Source: Chitinophagales bacterium (GTDB taxonomy: Bacteria; Bacteroidota; Bacteroidia; Chitinophagales; Saprospiraceae). Taken from it: a stretch of DNA of 45,153 nt. The DNA lies in contig JAFLBP010000042.1 in the NCBI GenBank assembly GCA_017303875.1, positions 1 to 45,153 on the forward strand. Direction: 5' to 3'. Position numbers and translations under genes: made by a program. This document shows, one piece after another, positions 16,167-24,672 of the stretch (the stretch's first letter is position 1; each line of letters opens with the position of its first letter). The notes under the pieces are model-generated. The model did not search any database. It had not been told where the DNA came from and saw nothing but the letters and a program-made list of their open reading frames with translations.

Positions 16167-16174
16167 TATCTTTG
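16167..16174 (+). promoter_or_regulatory. Probable -7 element for the M16-family gene
   Basis: TATCTTTG matches TAnnTTTG exactly and lies 33 bp upstream of the chosen ATG at 16208. It also argues against a start at 16172, which would fall inside the promoter element. The divergent dnaN -7 element is about 65 bp away. Confidence 0.5.
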
Positions 16175-16207
16175 CCCCCCCGATTTACAAAGCGTTTACC
16201 TAAAATT

Positions 16208-17512
16208 ATGCTCAACCGCAGTATTCCCCCCCCTATTCGTCAGGTCAGTGCCCTGCGCCTGCCCCACGCCGAGGTCTTGCAGCTCCGCAATGGAATACCG
16301 CTGTATCGCATGCATTACCCCGATCAGGAAATTTTCAAAATCGAGGTCATGTTTTTTGCCGGACGCCTTGAGGAAACGCAGCGCGCCAGCTCAAAAGTAA
16401 CCGCCCGTATGTTGCGCGAAGGCGCCGGCCAACTCAACACCGCCGCCATTGCCGAACATTTCGACTATTACGGCGCCTCCGTCGGCACACCCGCCAGCCT
16501 CGACAACAGCAGCGTTGTGCTCTACGGCCTGCGCAAACACCTGCCCGAAGTGCTGCCGCTGTTTGCACAAATTATCCTCGAACCCACTTTCCCCCAACAG
16601 GAACTCGATACCTATATCCGCGCCGTGGTGCACGACGCACAGGTGGAGCTCGACAAAATTGAGGTGCAGGCCTATCGCAAAATTACAGAACTGATTTTCG
16701 GTGCCGAGCACCCGTATGGATATAACAGCTATCCTGCTGACTATCAGGCACTTGACCGCAGTACGCTCGATGCGTATTACCAGCGTTGGTTTACGCCGGC
16801 CAATGCCTGCATCATCGCTTCCGGGTGCATTGACGACGATGCCCTGCGCCAAATCGATGAGCTGCTGGGCCAGTTCAGCCGCAGTGCAATGCCCAAGCCT
16901 GTTTACCCCGCACCCGCGCCCGCACCGGTGCTGCGCTTCGACCAACAGCACGATGGTTCCCTGCAAACCGCCATACGCCTCGGCCGACGGCTGTTTAACC
17001 GCCACCATCCCGATTACACGGCATTTTTTGTACTCAATACGATTCTTGGAGGCTATTTCGGCTCCCGCCTGATGACCAATATCCGGGAAAAAAAAGGCTA
17101 TACTTACAACATCTATTCCTCCGTTGATACCCTGCGCCACGATGGCTATTTCTATATCGCCACCGAGGTCAACAACGACAAAGCCGCGGCCACACTGCGT
17201 CAGATCAACAGCGAAATCCGAAAACTCAGGGAAAGCCTCGTTTCCGAACAGGAACTGGAAATGGTGCGCAATTACATCCTCGGCATGTTACTCAATGGCC
17301 TCGACGGCCCGATGAACAGCTCCGATATGCTCAAAAGTTTTGTGATGGACCAGCTGCCTCCGGAATCTTTTGGGCAAATGCTCGACGTGGTGCTGAACAT
17401 CACCCCGCAAAAAATACAGGAAACAGCACAACAATACCTGCAAACCGAGGACCTCTGGACCGTTTGTGTCGGAGATTTACCGGCAAAAGGCCGCAAGCGC
17501 AAACCCGCCTGA
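16208..17512 (+). CDS. M16-family peptidase-like protein lacking the zinc site
   Basis: A 434-residue member of the insulinase/M16 fold. I chose the ATG at 16208 because the in-frame ATG at 16172 lies inside the -7 box. The conserved early segment aligns as FFAGRLEE...ARMLREGAG. In active M16 peptidases this segment carries HxxEH two turns before the EG; here the corresponding residues are T-A-R-M-L-R, so the zinc-binding His-His-Glu set is absent. The C-terminal half keeps the R/Y-type block GSRLMTNIREKKGYTYNIYS, which in family pairs helps bind the peptide. This is the pattern of the non-catalytic subunit of an M16B heterodimer; the catalytic partner gene is not adjacent. It is probably periplasmic or cytoplasmic; no clear signal peptide is seen. 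Confidence 0.85.
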   Translation: MLNRSIPPPIRQVSALRLPHAEVLQLRNGIPLYRMHYPDQEIFKIEVMFFAGRLEETQRASSKVTARMLREGAGQLNTAAIAEHFDYYGASVGTPASLDNSSVVLYGLRKHLPEVLPLFAQIILEPTFPQQELDTYIRAVVHDAQVELDKIEVQAYRKITELIFGAEHPYGYNSYPADYQALDRSTLDAYYQRWFTPANACIIASGCIDDDALRQIDELLGQFSRSAMPKPVYPAPAPAPVLRFDQQHDGSLQTAIRLGRRLFNRHHPDYTAFFVLNTILGGYFGSRLMTNIREKKGYTYNIYSSVDTLRHDGYFYIATEVNNDKAAATLRQINSEIRKLRESLVSEQELEMVRNYILGMLLNGLDGPMNSSDMLKSFVMDQLPPESFGQMLDVVLNITPQKIQETAQQYLQTEDLWTVCVGDLPAKGRKRKPA

Positions 17513-17689
17513 GGACAAGCCGCTTTGCCCTGAAATTATGTTATTTTTTCACCTCGCTTCAATGCTAAATACCTGATAATCAACAAGATTCAGACTGTGC
17601 ACTCCCTAATTCCTGCAAATTCATGCCGAAATGGGTATTTTTTACAAAAAATACATTTTTTTCGCAGTGAATTCCTGAGAAACACATTG

Positions 17690-17697
17690 TATTTTTG
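17690..17697 (+). promoter_or_regulatory. Probable -7 element of the mre operon
   Basis: TATTTTTG matches the TAnnTTTG consensus exactly, 44 bp before the TTG start of mreB. It lies in the 229-bp gap after the M16-family gene, which otherwise shows no gene. A clear -33 TTG at standard spacing was not found. Confidence 0.5.
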
Positions 17698-17741
17698 CGC
17701 CTCACTCCTATTTCCGACAAACTTCACTAAATAATCAGACG

Positions 17742-18776
17742 TTGTTGAACTTCTTCAAATTTTTCAAGCAGGAACTGGCTGTCGACTTGGGTACTGCCAA
17801 CACCCTCATCATGGTAAACGACCAGGTGGTGGTAGACGAGCCTTCTATTGTTGCCATTGATCGCCGTACCGGCCAAACCATAGCAGTAGGTCACCGTGCC
17901 ATGCAAATGCACGAAAAAACCCACGAAAATATCAAAACCGTCCGCCCACTTAAAGACGGTGTAATTGCCGACTTCCAGGCTGCGGAGGCCATGATTGAAA
18001 GCATGATTCGCATGGTGGGCCGTAAAAACAGCTTTTTCAGCCACCTTAAAATGGTGATCTGTATCCCCAGCGGTATTACGGAAGTAGAAAAACGCGCCGT
18101 TTTTGACTCCGCCGACCACGTGGACAGCAAAGAAACCTACCTCATCCATGAACCAATGGCCGCCGCACTCGGTATCGGCCTGAACATCGAGGAACCCGTT
18201 GGTAATATGATTATCGACATCGGTGGCGGTACTACGGAAATCGCCGTAATAGCCCTTTCCGGTATCGTTTGCGACCAGTCTATCCGCATTGCCGGTGATG
18301 AACTGACCAACGACATCATGAACTACATGAAGCGCGAGCACAATATCCTGATCGGTGAACGCACTGCCGAGCAAATCAAGATACACGCCGGCTCTGCACT
18401 GCATGAACTCGAAAACCCGCCCGCCGATTATGCGGTGAATGGCCGCGACCTGATGACCGGCATTCCCAAGCAAATCAAAATCGGCTACCAGGAAGTGGCT
18501 TACGCCATCGATAAAAGCATCAGCAAAATTGAAGATGCCGTACTCAAGGCGCTCGAACTTACACCGCCTGAGCTGGCATCTGATATTTACAAAACCGGCC
18601 TTTACCTCACCGGCGGCGGCGCCCTGCTGCGCGGTTTAGACAAGCGCCTGAGCGCCAAAACCAAACTGCATGTGCAAGTACCCGAAGATCCGCTCCGCGC
18701 TGTCGTACGCGGTACCGGCCTTGCCCTGCAAAACAGCGACCGTTACTCCTTCCTGATCGACCGCAAGAGCGTTTAA
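17742..18776 (+). CDS. mreB: Rod shape-determining protein MreB, TTG start
   Basis: A 344-residue actin-like ATPase. The phosphate 1 motif is DLGTANTLI (15-23), the phosphate 2 block is IDIGGGTTEIAVI, and the adenosine-binding block TGGGALLRGLD is near the C-terminus. MreB filaments move along the inner membrane and organise the elongasome. The protein clearly begins at MLNFFKFFKQELAVDLGT, but no in-frame ATG is available: the first two codons are TTG-TTG (17742 or 17745). The -7 box sits 44 bp upstream. The next gene, mreC, follows after 26 bp. Confidence 0.97.
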   Translation: MLNFFKFFKQELAVDLGTANTLIMVNDQVVVDEPSIVAIDRRTGQTIAVGHRAMQMHEKTHENIKTVRPLKDGVIADFQAAEAMIESMIRMVGRKNSFFSHLKMVICIPSGITEVEKRAVFDSADHVDSKETYLIHEPMAAALGIGLNIEEPVGNMIIDIGGGTTEIAVIALSGIVCDQSIRIAGDELTNDIMNYMKREHNILIGERTAEQIKIHAGSALHELENPPADYAVNGRDLMTGIPKQIKIGYQEVAYAIDKSISKIEDAVLKALELTPPELASDIYKTGLYLTGGGALLRGLDKRLSAKTKLHVQVPEDPLRAVVRGTGLALQNSDRYSFLIDRKSV

Positions 18777-18802
18777 ACACAAGCGTTTAGTCCTCAATTG
18801 AC

Positions 18803-19684
18803 ATGATAAAATTGCTCCAGGTCCTGTTGCGGAACGGAGGTCTGCTGACCTTCGTCGTGGTAGAAATTATCTGCTTTTTTATCGTTGTACAATTCAATGA
18901 GCGACAGGGCGCAATTTTCTCTTACTCTACCGGCTTGTGGGGCGGCAACCTTTTGCAACAAAGGCGAAAGGTTGCCGACTACTTCAGTCTGCAGGAACAG
19001 GTTGACAGCTTAGCCGCCGAAAACGCCCGCCTCCAGGAGATATTGGCCAACAGGCGTATGATGCAGGTGCCCTACCGCGATACGTTTTATTCGGTTCTGT
19101 ACGACAGCATCAGCCACATCGACTCTATTCGCCGACGCGCCACAAGGCCTGAATTTCATTTCATTGCTGCAAAAGTGGTGGGTAACACCGTCAATAACAC
19201 CAATAACTGGCTGATTCTGAACAGGGGCAGTGATGATGGTGTGAAAGCGGATTTCGGGGTTGTCAGTGCTCAGGGAGTGGGCGGTATTGTGCGCCATGTG
19301 ACGCCTAAGTTCAGCATGGTCATGTCGCCATTGCACCCGGAATCCAGAATTTCAGCTAAGGTTAAAAAATATGGTGCGTTTGGCTCCCTGATTTGGGAAG
19401 GCGGCGACCCGGAACGCATGACGCTCAAATTCATCCCGCGCCACTTCAACATCAGTGTCGGAGATACCATCCTGACCAGCGGCCTGTCCAGTATGTTCCC
19501 CAGTGATCATCCCGTCGGGACGGTGGTGGAGGCTGGTGAAGTGGACCCTGAAAATCCGTATTTCTGGCGCTTGCTCATCAAGCCCAGTCAGGACATGACC
19601 ACCATCAGCCACGTTTATATTGTCGACAACCTGTTCAAAACGGAAATAGATTCCCTGATCCTAAAAACGCCCGGCAATGAATAG
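18803..19684 (+). CDS. mreC: Rod shape-determining protein MreC
   Basis: A 293-residue bitopic inner-membrane protein. One transmembrane helix spans ~15-32 (LTFVVVEIICFFIVV). A coiled coil at ~65-90 (EQVDSLAAENARLQEIL) follows, and then the two-lobed beta-barrel MreC domain, including NTVNNTNNWLILNRGSDDGV and GVGGIVRHVTPKFSMV. It links MreB inside the cell to PBP2 in the periplasm and activates wall synthesis. It sits 26 bp after mreB and overlaps mreD by 8 bp, so translation is probably coupled. Confidence 0.93.
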   Translation: MIKLLQVLLRNGGLLTFVVVEIICFFIVVQFNERQGAIFSYSTGLWGGNLLQQRRKVADYFSLQEQVDSLAAENARLQEILANRRMMQVPYRDTFYSVLYDSISHIDSIRRRATRPEFHFIAAKVVGNTVNNTNNWLILNRGSDDGVKADFGVVSAQGVGGIVRHVTPKFSMVMSPLHPESRISAKVKKYGAFGSLIWEGGDPERMTLKFIPRHFNISVGDTILTSGLSSMFPSDHPVGTVVEAGEVDPENPYFWRLLIKPSQDMTTISHVYIVDNLFKTEIDSLILKTPGNE

Positions 19685-20195
19685 TGCCCTGATGCCTTCT
19701 GTTTGGCGCTTCGTCATTCTGGTTGCGCTACAATTGCTGCTGCTGCTACAGATCAGCCAGTCGGCAGGCACGTATTTCAATATCCTGATTTACCCGCTTT
19801 TTATTTTTTTCCTGCCCTTGCGCCTGGCAACCCCTTATGCCATTTTACTGGGTTTTGCCTGCGGCATGGCTGTTGATTTTGGATACAGTTCGCCCGGTGT
19901 TCATGCGAGTGCAGCGGCATTTTCAGCTTTTGCCCGTTCGTTTATATTCGGTTTTTTTGAACCCAAGGGCGGTTTTAGCGGCAAGGAAAATGTCTTTTCG
20001 CCCGCATATTTTGGCTGGGCCGTTTTTTTGCAGGTGTTGGCTGCATTTTTAATGCTGCACTTGTTCTGGTATTTTTCAGTAGCCGAATTCACTTATGTAT
20101 ATTTCAGCACAATACTGTTAAAAACCTTGGCAGCCTGGGTTTTAACGATGATATTTGCAGTATTCTACACCCTTTTGTTCAATCCTAAACGCTAA
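19677..20195 (+). CDS. mreD: Rod shape-determining protein MreD
   Basis: A 172-residue integral membrane protein with about five hydrophobic helices. MreD proteins diverge strongly in sequence; the assignment rests on size, topology and the fixed order mreC-mreD-mrdA, plus the short block FACGMAVDFGYSSPGVHASAA, which resembles the conserved G-x-x-x-D-x-x-x-x-x-x-G-x-H/N segment of the family. It is an elongasome component in the inner membrane. The start overlaps mreC by 8 bp. Confidence 0.88.
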   Translation: MNSALMPSVWRFVILVALQLLLLLQISQSAGTYFNILIYPLFIFFLPLRLATPYAILLGFACGMAVDFGYSSPGVHASAAAFSAFARSFIFGFFEPKGGFSGKENVFSPAYFGWAVFLQVLAAFLMLHLFWYFSVAEFTYVYFSTILLKTLAAWVLTMIFAVFYTLLFNPKR

Positions 20196-20243
20196 GAGCA
20201 TGTTCGAAAATTCATCAATCGGCTGCAAGCGGCAAATTTACCC

Positions 20244-22256
20244 ATGAAACAGGGACTTGAACGGCAACGTTATATACAGATTTTTTTTATTCTCTGCGGC
20301 GCAGCACTCGTACTGAGAGCCGCCCAGTTACAACTGTTCGACAGCTCCTACCGGGAGCGCGCCGATGCCACCACGATTGATAAATTAAGGGTATTTCCAC
20401 CACGCGGCTTAATTTATGACCGCAACGACAAACTCATCATCAACAATGAGGCGATGTATGATCTGATGGTCACCTATAATCAGGTGGATCTGAAAACCAT
20501 GGACGTTGCAAAATTTTGCACACTGCTCGGCATCACCGAAAAAAGATTCCACGAAAACCTGAATAAAGACTTTCGGAGTGGCAAATTCTCGCGCTCCGTA
20601 CCCTTTGTATTTGAAAAAAAACTCTCCATTGCCACTTATGCCCGCTTGCAGGAAAGCCTGTATGAGTTTCCCGGCTTTTTCGTTCAGGTGCGCAATATTC
20701 GAGGTTACCCCTACAATGCCGGCGCACACGTGTTGGGCTATATCAATGAAGCCGACCCGCGCGATATTGAACGCTCCAAAGGGGTTTATGAGTCGGGAGA
20801 ATACCTTGGTGCAGCAGGCCTTGAATCGCGTTATGAAAATATGCTTAAAGGCAAAAAAGGCGCCTCCGCGCTGCTGAAAGACCACCTTGGACGAATCGTG
20901 GGTAAATACAAAGACGGGCAATTCGATACCCTTGCTACCGCAGGCAGCGACCTGCAAGCCGCCATTGATATTGAGTTGCAGGCCTACGGTGAAAAACTTA
21001 TGCAGGGCAAAACCGGCAGCATCGTTGCGATTGATCCTGCTACCGGAGAAATCCTCTCCATGATCTCCATGCCTACCTACAACCCCAACGACCTGAGTAT
21101 GACACAGGAGCGGGGAAAGGTATTCAGTAAAATTCTTACCGATCCGCTGAAGCCCTTTTTCGACCGGACGGTAATGGCCAAATACCCGCCGGGATCTATT
21201 TTTAAAACGGTGGTTACTTTGGTAGGCCTGGAAAAAGGCACGCTTAATCCTTATCGCGGTCAAACCTGTAACGGCGGTTATTTTTATGCCGGACGCCTCT
21301 ACAAATGTCACGGACACCCCCACGTCGGCGATGCGGTGGATGCCCTGGCAAATTCCTGCAACGCTTACTATTTTGAAGAATTTCGCAATATTGTAGATAT
21401 GTATGGCTTTTCCAACCCGCATCAGGGATTGGATACCTTTACGGCATATTGCGATAAATTTGGCCTCGGCCGCCTGCTTCAGGTCGATTATCCGCATGAA
21501 AATGCCGGAAATATACCCGGCAGTAAATTTTATGACCGGGTGTACCGCAAAGAACTCGGCGGCTGGCGCTCCCCGACAATTATGTCTGTTGGTATCGGAC
21601 AAGGCGAGCTTCAGCTTACCACCCTCCAGATGGCCAACCTCGCGGCCTGTATCGCCAACAAAGGATATTGGTACGCGCCTCACCTTGCACGACGCTTTAA
21701 AGATGGCAGCCCGATACCGGCTCATTTCCGGAAAAAACAGGAAACCGGCATCAAAAGGGAGTACTATGATATTGTCCAGGAAGGAATGTCGCAATGCGTT
21801 ATCAGGGGTACCGCCCGGGTTGCACAAGTACCCGGTATAGACGTATGCGGCAAAACGGGCACCAGCCAGAACCCGCATGGCGAAGACCACTCTGTATTTT
21901 TTGCCTTTGCGCCCAAACAACATCCTAAAATTGCCATTGCCGTATTTGTAGAAAATGCGGGTTGGGGTGCATCCTATGCGGCGCCCATCGCCTCATTGAT
22001 GATTGAAAAATATATCAATGATACCATCGCCACCGCCAGGTTGCCGCTCCAGGAAAAAATGATCAACGCCAACCTGACCGATCAATACCTGGCGCAATTG
22101 CAAAAAAACAAACCCGTCGTGGCAAAGCCTAAACCCGGCCCAAGGCGCGACAGTTTGCCCGATCCAAAAGAAATTCCCGGTAATGAACCTGATGTTGCTC
22201 CGCCACCTGCCGGAGCAACTACCTCCACCACCAACAGAGATCCACGTAAAAAATGA
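20244..22256 (+). CDS. mrdA: Penicillin-binding protein 2 (elongation transpeptidase)
   Basis: A 670-residue class B PBP. One N-terminal transmembrane helix (~11-27) anchors it, a PBP dimerisation domain with the R-G-x-I-Y-D-R-N block (PPRGLIYDRN, 52-61) follows, then the transpeptidase domain: catalytic Ser318 in SIFK, SCN at 371-373 and KTGT at 537-540. It cross-links peptidoglycan during lateral growth with RodA. The C-terminal ~45 residues are Lys/Pro/Thr-rich and likely disordered. The gene is 48 bp after mreD and overlaps pepT by an ATGA junction. rodA, the usual partner, is not in the window. Confidence 0.96.
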   Translation: MKQGLERQRYIQIFFILCGAALVLRAAQLQLFDSSYRERADATTIDKLRVFPPRGLIYDRNDKLIINNEAMYDLMVTYNQVDLKTMDVAKFCTLLGITEKRFHENLNKDFRSGKFSRSVPFVFEKKLSIATYARLQESLYEFPGFFVQVRNIRGYPYNAGAHVLGYINEADPRDIERSKGVYESGEYLGAAGLESRYENMLKGKKGASALLKDHLGRIVGKYKDGQFDTLATAGSDLQAAIDIELQAYGEKLMQGKTGSIVAIDPATGEILSMISMPTYNPNDLSMTQERGKVFSKILTDPLKPFFDRTVMAKYPPGSIFKTVVTLVGLEKGTLNPYRGQTCNGGYFYAGRLYKCHGHPHVGDAVDALANSCNAYYFEEFRNIVDMYGFSNPHQGLDTFTAYCDKFGLGRLLQVDYPHENAGNIPGSKFYDRVYRKELGGWRSPTIMSVGIGQGELQLTTLQMANLAACIANKGYWYAPHLARRFKDGSPIPAHFRKKQETGIKREYYDIVQEGMSQCVIRGTARVAQVPGIDVCGKTGTSQNPHGEDHSVFFAFAPKQHPKIAIAVFVENAGWGASYAAPIASLMIEKYINDTIATARLPLQEKMINANLTDQYLAQLQKNKPVVAKPKPGPRRDSLPDPKEIPGNEPDVAPPPAGATTSTTNRDPRKK

Positions 22257-23491
22257 CACATACTGCCCTTGAGCGCTTCCTGCGCTACGTTCAGATTGAC
22301 ACCCAAAGCGACCCCAACAGCCCCAGCACCCCCAGCACCGAAAAGCAAAAAAACCTGGGCAAGGTATTGGCAGAAGAACTGCTCGCCATCGGCCTGAGCG
22401 ATGCCCACCTCGATGAACACGGCTATGTCTATGCAACCCTGCCAGCCAATACGGATAAAAAAAACGTACCTGTCATTTGCTTTTGCTCACATATGGATAC
22501 TTCGCCCGACTGTTCCGGCGAAAACGTAAAACCTATTGTACACCGCAATTATAAAGGACAGGATTTGGTGCTGCCCGATGATAACAGCATTGTGATTCGC
22601 ATGGCTGAACATGAAGACCTGAAACACCAGATCGGCAACGACATTATTACTGCTTCCGGCACTACCCTGCTTGGCGCCGATAATAAAGCCGGTGTGGCGG
22701 CTATTATGGATGCTGTGCACTATCTGAAAAACAACCCGCAGATAAAACACGGCGCACTGCGCATCCTGTTTACACCTGATGAAGAAATTGGCCGTGGCGT
22801 AGATAAGGTCAATATGAAAAAATTAGGCGCCAAATACGGTTATACCATTGATGGGGAAACCGCAGGCAGCATTGAAGATGAAACCTTCAGCGCCGACGGA
22901 GCCGTTGTGACCATACATGGCATCTCCGCACACCCGGGCTTTGCCAAGGGCAAAATGGAAAATGCGCTGAAAATTGCAGCGAAAATTGTCGCCAAATTCC
23001 CCGACAAACTCAGTCCGGAGCATACCGAGGGCCGTGAAGGCTTTATACATCCCGTCCATATGGAGGGTAACCTGGAAAAAGCCGTGATAAAACTCATTAT
23101 CCGCGATTTCAACGATGCCGGCCTCAAACGACATGCCCGCACTTTGCAGCGCATTTGCGATCAGGTGCTCAAAAGCTACCCCAATGCCCGTGCAGAAGTG
23201 CAAATTTCCCAGCAATACCGCAATATGGGTAAAGTGTTGCGCCGCCATCCGCAGGTGGTAAGCCATGCAGAAGAAGCCCTGCGGCGCGCCGGGTTTGCAC
23301 ATCCCCTGAAACGCGCTATACGCGGCGGCACCGACGGCTCCCGTTTGTCGTTTATGGGTCTGCCCTGCCCCAATATATTTGCAGGCGAACATGCTTTCCA
23401 CTCCAAACAGGAATGGGTCTCTGTGCAGGATATGGAAAAAGCAGCCGAGACCATTGTACATCTTGCTGCCATCTGGGAAGAAAAAAGCTGA
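22253..23491 (+). CDS. pepT: Peptidase T (tripeptide aminopeptidase)
   Basis: A 412-residue M20-family zinc aminopeptidase that releases the N-terminal residue of tripeptides in the cytoplasm. Zinc-site residues are visible: His80 and Asp82 in SHMDTS, Asp143 in LGADNKAG, Glu177-Glu178 in PDEEIGRG, Asp200 in TIDGE, and the late His in GEHAFHSK. The dimerisation domain contains GISAHPGFAKGKMENA. Length is typical. Its start overlaps the mrdA stop by 4 bp (ATGA), so it is translationally coupled to a cell-wall gene; the connection may be peptide recycling but is not shown by sequence. A terminator follows at 23586-23632. Confidence 0.96.
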   Translation: MTHTALERFLRYVQIDTQSDPNSPSTPSTEKQKNLGKVLAEELLAIGLSDAHLDEHGYVYATLPANTDKKNVPVICFCSHMDTSPDCSGENVKPIVHRNYKGQDLVLPDDNSIVIRMAEHEDLKHQIGNDIITASGTTLLGADNKAGVAAIMDAVHYLKNNPQIKHGALRILFTPDEEIGRGVDKVNMKKLGAKYGYTIDGETAGSIEDETFSADGAVVTIHGISAHPGFAKGKMENALKIAAKIVAKFPDKLSPEHTEGREGFIHPVHMEGNLEKAVIKLIIRDFNDAGLKRHARTLQRICDQVLKSYPNARAEVQISQQYRNMGKVLRRHPQVVSHAEEALRRAGFAHPLKRAIRGGTDGSRLSFMGLPCPNIFAGEHAFHSKQEWVSVQDMEKAAETIVHLAAIWEEKS

Positions 23492-23585
23492 ATTTGTGCT
23501 GCCGGAATAAGCACTAAAGAAAAACTATTGATTTTTGCCGAAAATCAGGCGATATAAGCAATAATTGCCAGTCGATAATGGTTTG

Positions 23586-23632
23586 ATGACTTGTGCAAAG
23601 AGCGCACTGGAACTTTTGCACAAGTCATTTTT
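23586..23632 (+). terminator. Intrinsic terminator after the mre-mrdA-pepT operon
   Basis: A perfect 14-bp inverted repeat (23586-23599 with 23615-23628) and a 15-nt loop is followed by a run of T (23628-23632). It lies about 95 bp past the pepT stop and 35 bp before the next start. Confidence 0.65.
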
Positions 23633-23666
23633 CAATCCATACTTCAACCCAAATTCTGATTTAAAC

Positions 23667-24083
23667 ATGCTGCGTAAAACCTTACTCTTCAGCACTTTTT
23701 GTAGTCTTTTCGCTATTTCACTCGCTGCCCAAAACATCAAGCCCGCAAGTGGACGCCCAAGCCCCGTGCCCACAGACAACCCTGCGGCAGGCAGCGAAAA
23801 AGACCTTACCGCACTGAATCGCATCAACTTTCTGTTGCCACAGCTACAAACAGCCATGGAACAGCAAAACAGCGCACTGTTGGACGTGATTCGACCAGAC
23901 CTGCTGACCATCATGTCGGAAGAAAGCGCTAAAGCCGACGGAGCAACTGCTGCTGCAATGACGCAAATACAAGCGCAGTTTGCCGGTTTTCGCTTAATTG
24001 CCGGTGATACAAATGCAGGGGAAGCGATGCTTCAGCAAGTAAAGCGTTTTCGGGATCTGATGTCGGGATCTGCCGGGAAATAA
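23667..24083 (+). CDS. Small secreted protein of unknown function
   Basis: A 138-residue protein that I do not recognise. I chose the ATG at 23667 because it begins a clean signal peptide (MLRKTLLFSTFCSLFAISLAAQ); the longer in-frame ATG at 23565 would put the terminator hairpin inside the gene. The mature part has a short Pro-rich linker (KPASGRPSPVPTDNP) and then a predicted all-helical region rich in Gln, Ala and Leu. No catalytic motif is seen. It ends 4 bp before the convergent uracil-DNA glycosylase gene. Confidence 0.65.
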   Translation: MLRKTLLFSTFCSLFAISLAAQNIKPASGRPSPVPTDNPAAGSEKDLTALNRINFLLPQLQTAMEQQNSALLDVIRPDLLTIMSEESAKADGATAAAMTQIQAQFAGFRLIAGDTNAGEAMLQQVKRFRDLMSGSAGK

Positions 24084-24087
24084 ACAA

Positions 24088-24672
24088 TTATAATACTTGA
24101 TGTAATACCTGCCTGAACGCCGGGATCACGGAAGATTCAAACCATGGATTTTTTCCCAGCCAGATGCCGTTGCGCGGCGAAGGATGCACTAATGGGAAAT
24201 ACTCAGGCAGGTATTCCTCAAAAGCCCCAACGGTTTCGCCCAGGGTGCGTTTCATCCGATGGCCAAGATAGTGCTGCATAGCATATTGACCGATCAGGAG
24301 TGTGAGCCGAATATTGGGTAGTTGCGCGTGCAGGCGTGCGCGCCAGTGCGCTGCACATTCGGGGCGAGGTGGCAAGTCGCCAAATTTTCCTTTTCCGGGA
24401 TAGCAAAATCCCATTGGAGCGATTGCAATCAAATTTTCATTATAAAAAGTAGCTTTATCTACCTGCATCCAGCTGCGGAGCCGCTCACCACTTGGATCAT
24501 TCCATGGAATCCCGGTAGCATGTACTTTCGTGCCGGGTGCCTGTCCGACGATCAGGATACGTGCCGAAATATCGGCGCGCAGCACCGGGTTGGGCCCCAG
24601 CGGTAAATGATCGGCACATATCCGGCAGGCCCGGATGGATTCCAGCAGGGATTGCAGCGTTTCTGCTTTCAC
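24088..24672 (-). CDS. Uracil-DNA glycosylase superfamily protein, GTG start
   Basis: A 194-residue UDG-superfamily protein that would excise uracil or a related lesion from DNA. Motif A appears as VGQAPGTKVHATGIPW (42-57) and motif B as HPSPRN near residue 160. Four cysteines follow the spacing of iron-sulfur UDGs: Cys16-x2-Cys19 and Cys90-x15-Cys106, so a 4Fe-4S cluster is likely. The start codon is GTG (24672), sharing its first base with the TAG stop of the upstream nuclease gene, so the two are translationally coupled. It could alternatively be a non-enzymatic UDG-fold protein. Confidence 0.85.
   Translation of the reverse strand: MKAETLQSLLESIRACRICADHLPLGPNPVLRADISARILIVGQAPGTKVHATGIPWNDPSGERLRSWMQVDKATFYNENLIAIAPMGFCYPGKGKFGDLPPRPECAAHWRARLHAQLPNIRLTLLIGQYAMQHYLGHRMKRTLGETVGAFEEYLPEYFPLVHPSPRNGIWLGKNPWFESSVIPAFRQVLHQVL

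Noticed and set aside
20409..21923. Long minus-strand open frame (about 500 codons) opposite mrdA
   Set aside because: The plus strand carries a complete PBP2 with all catalytic motifs; the antisense frame has no recognisable domains and is a codon-bias shadow.
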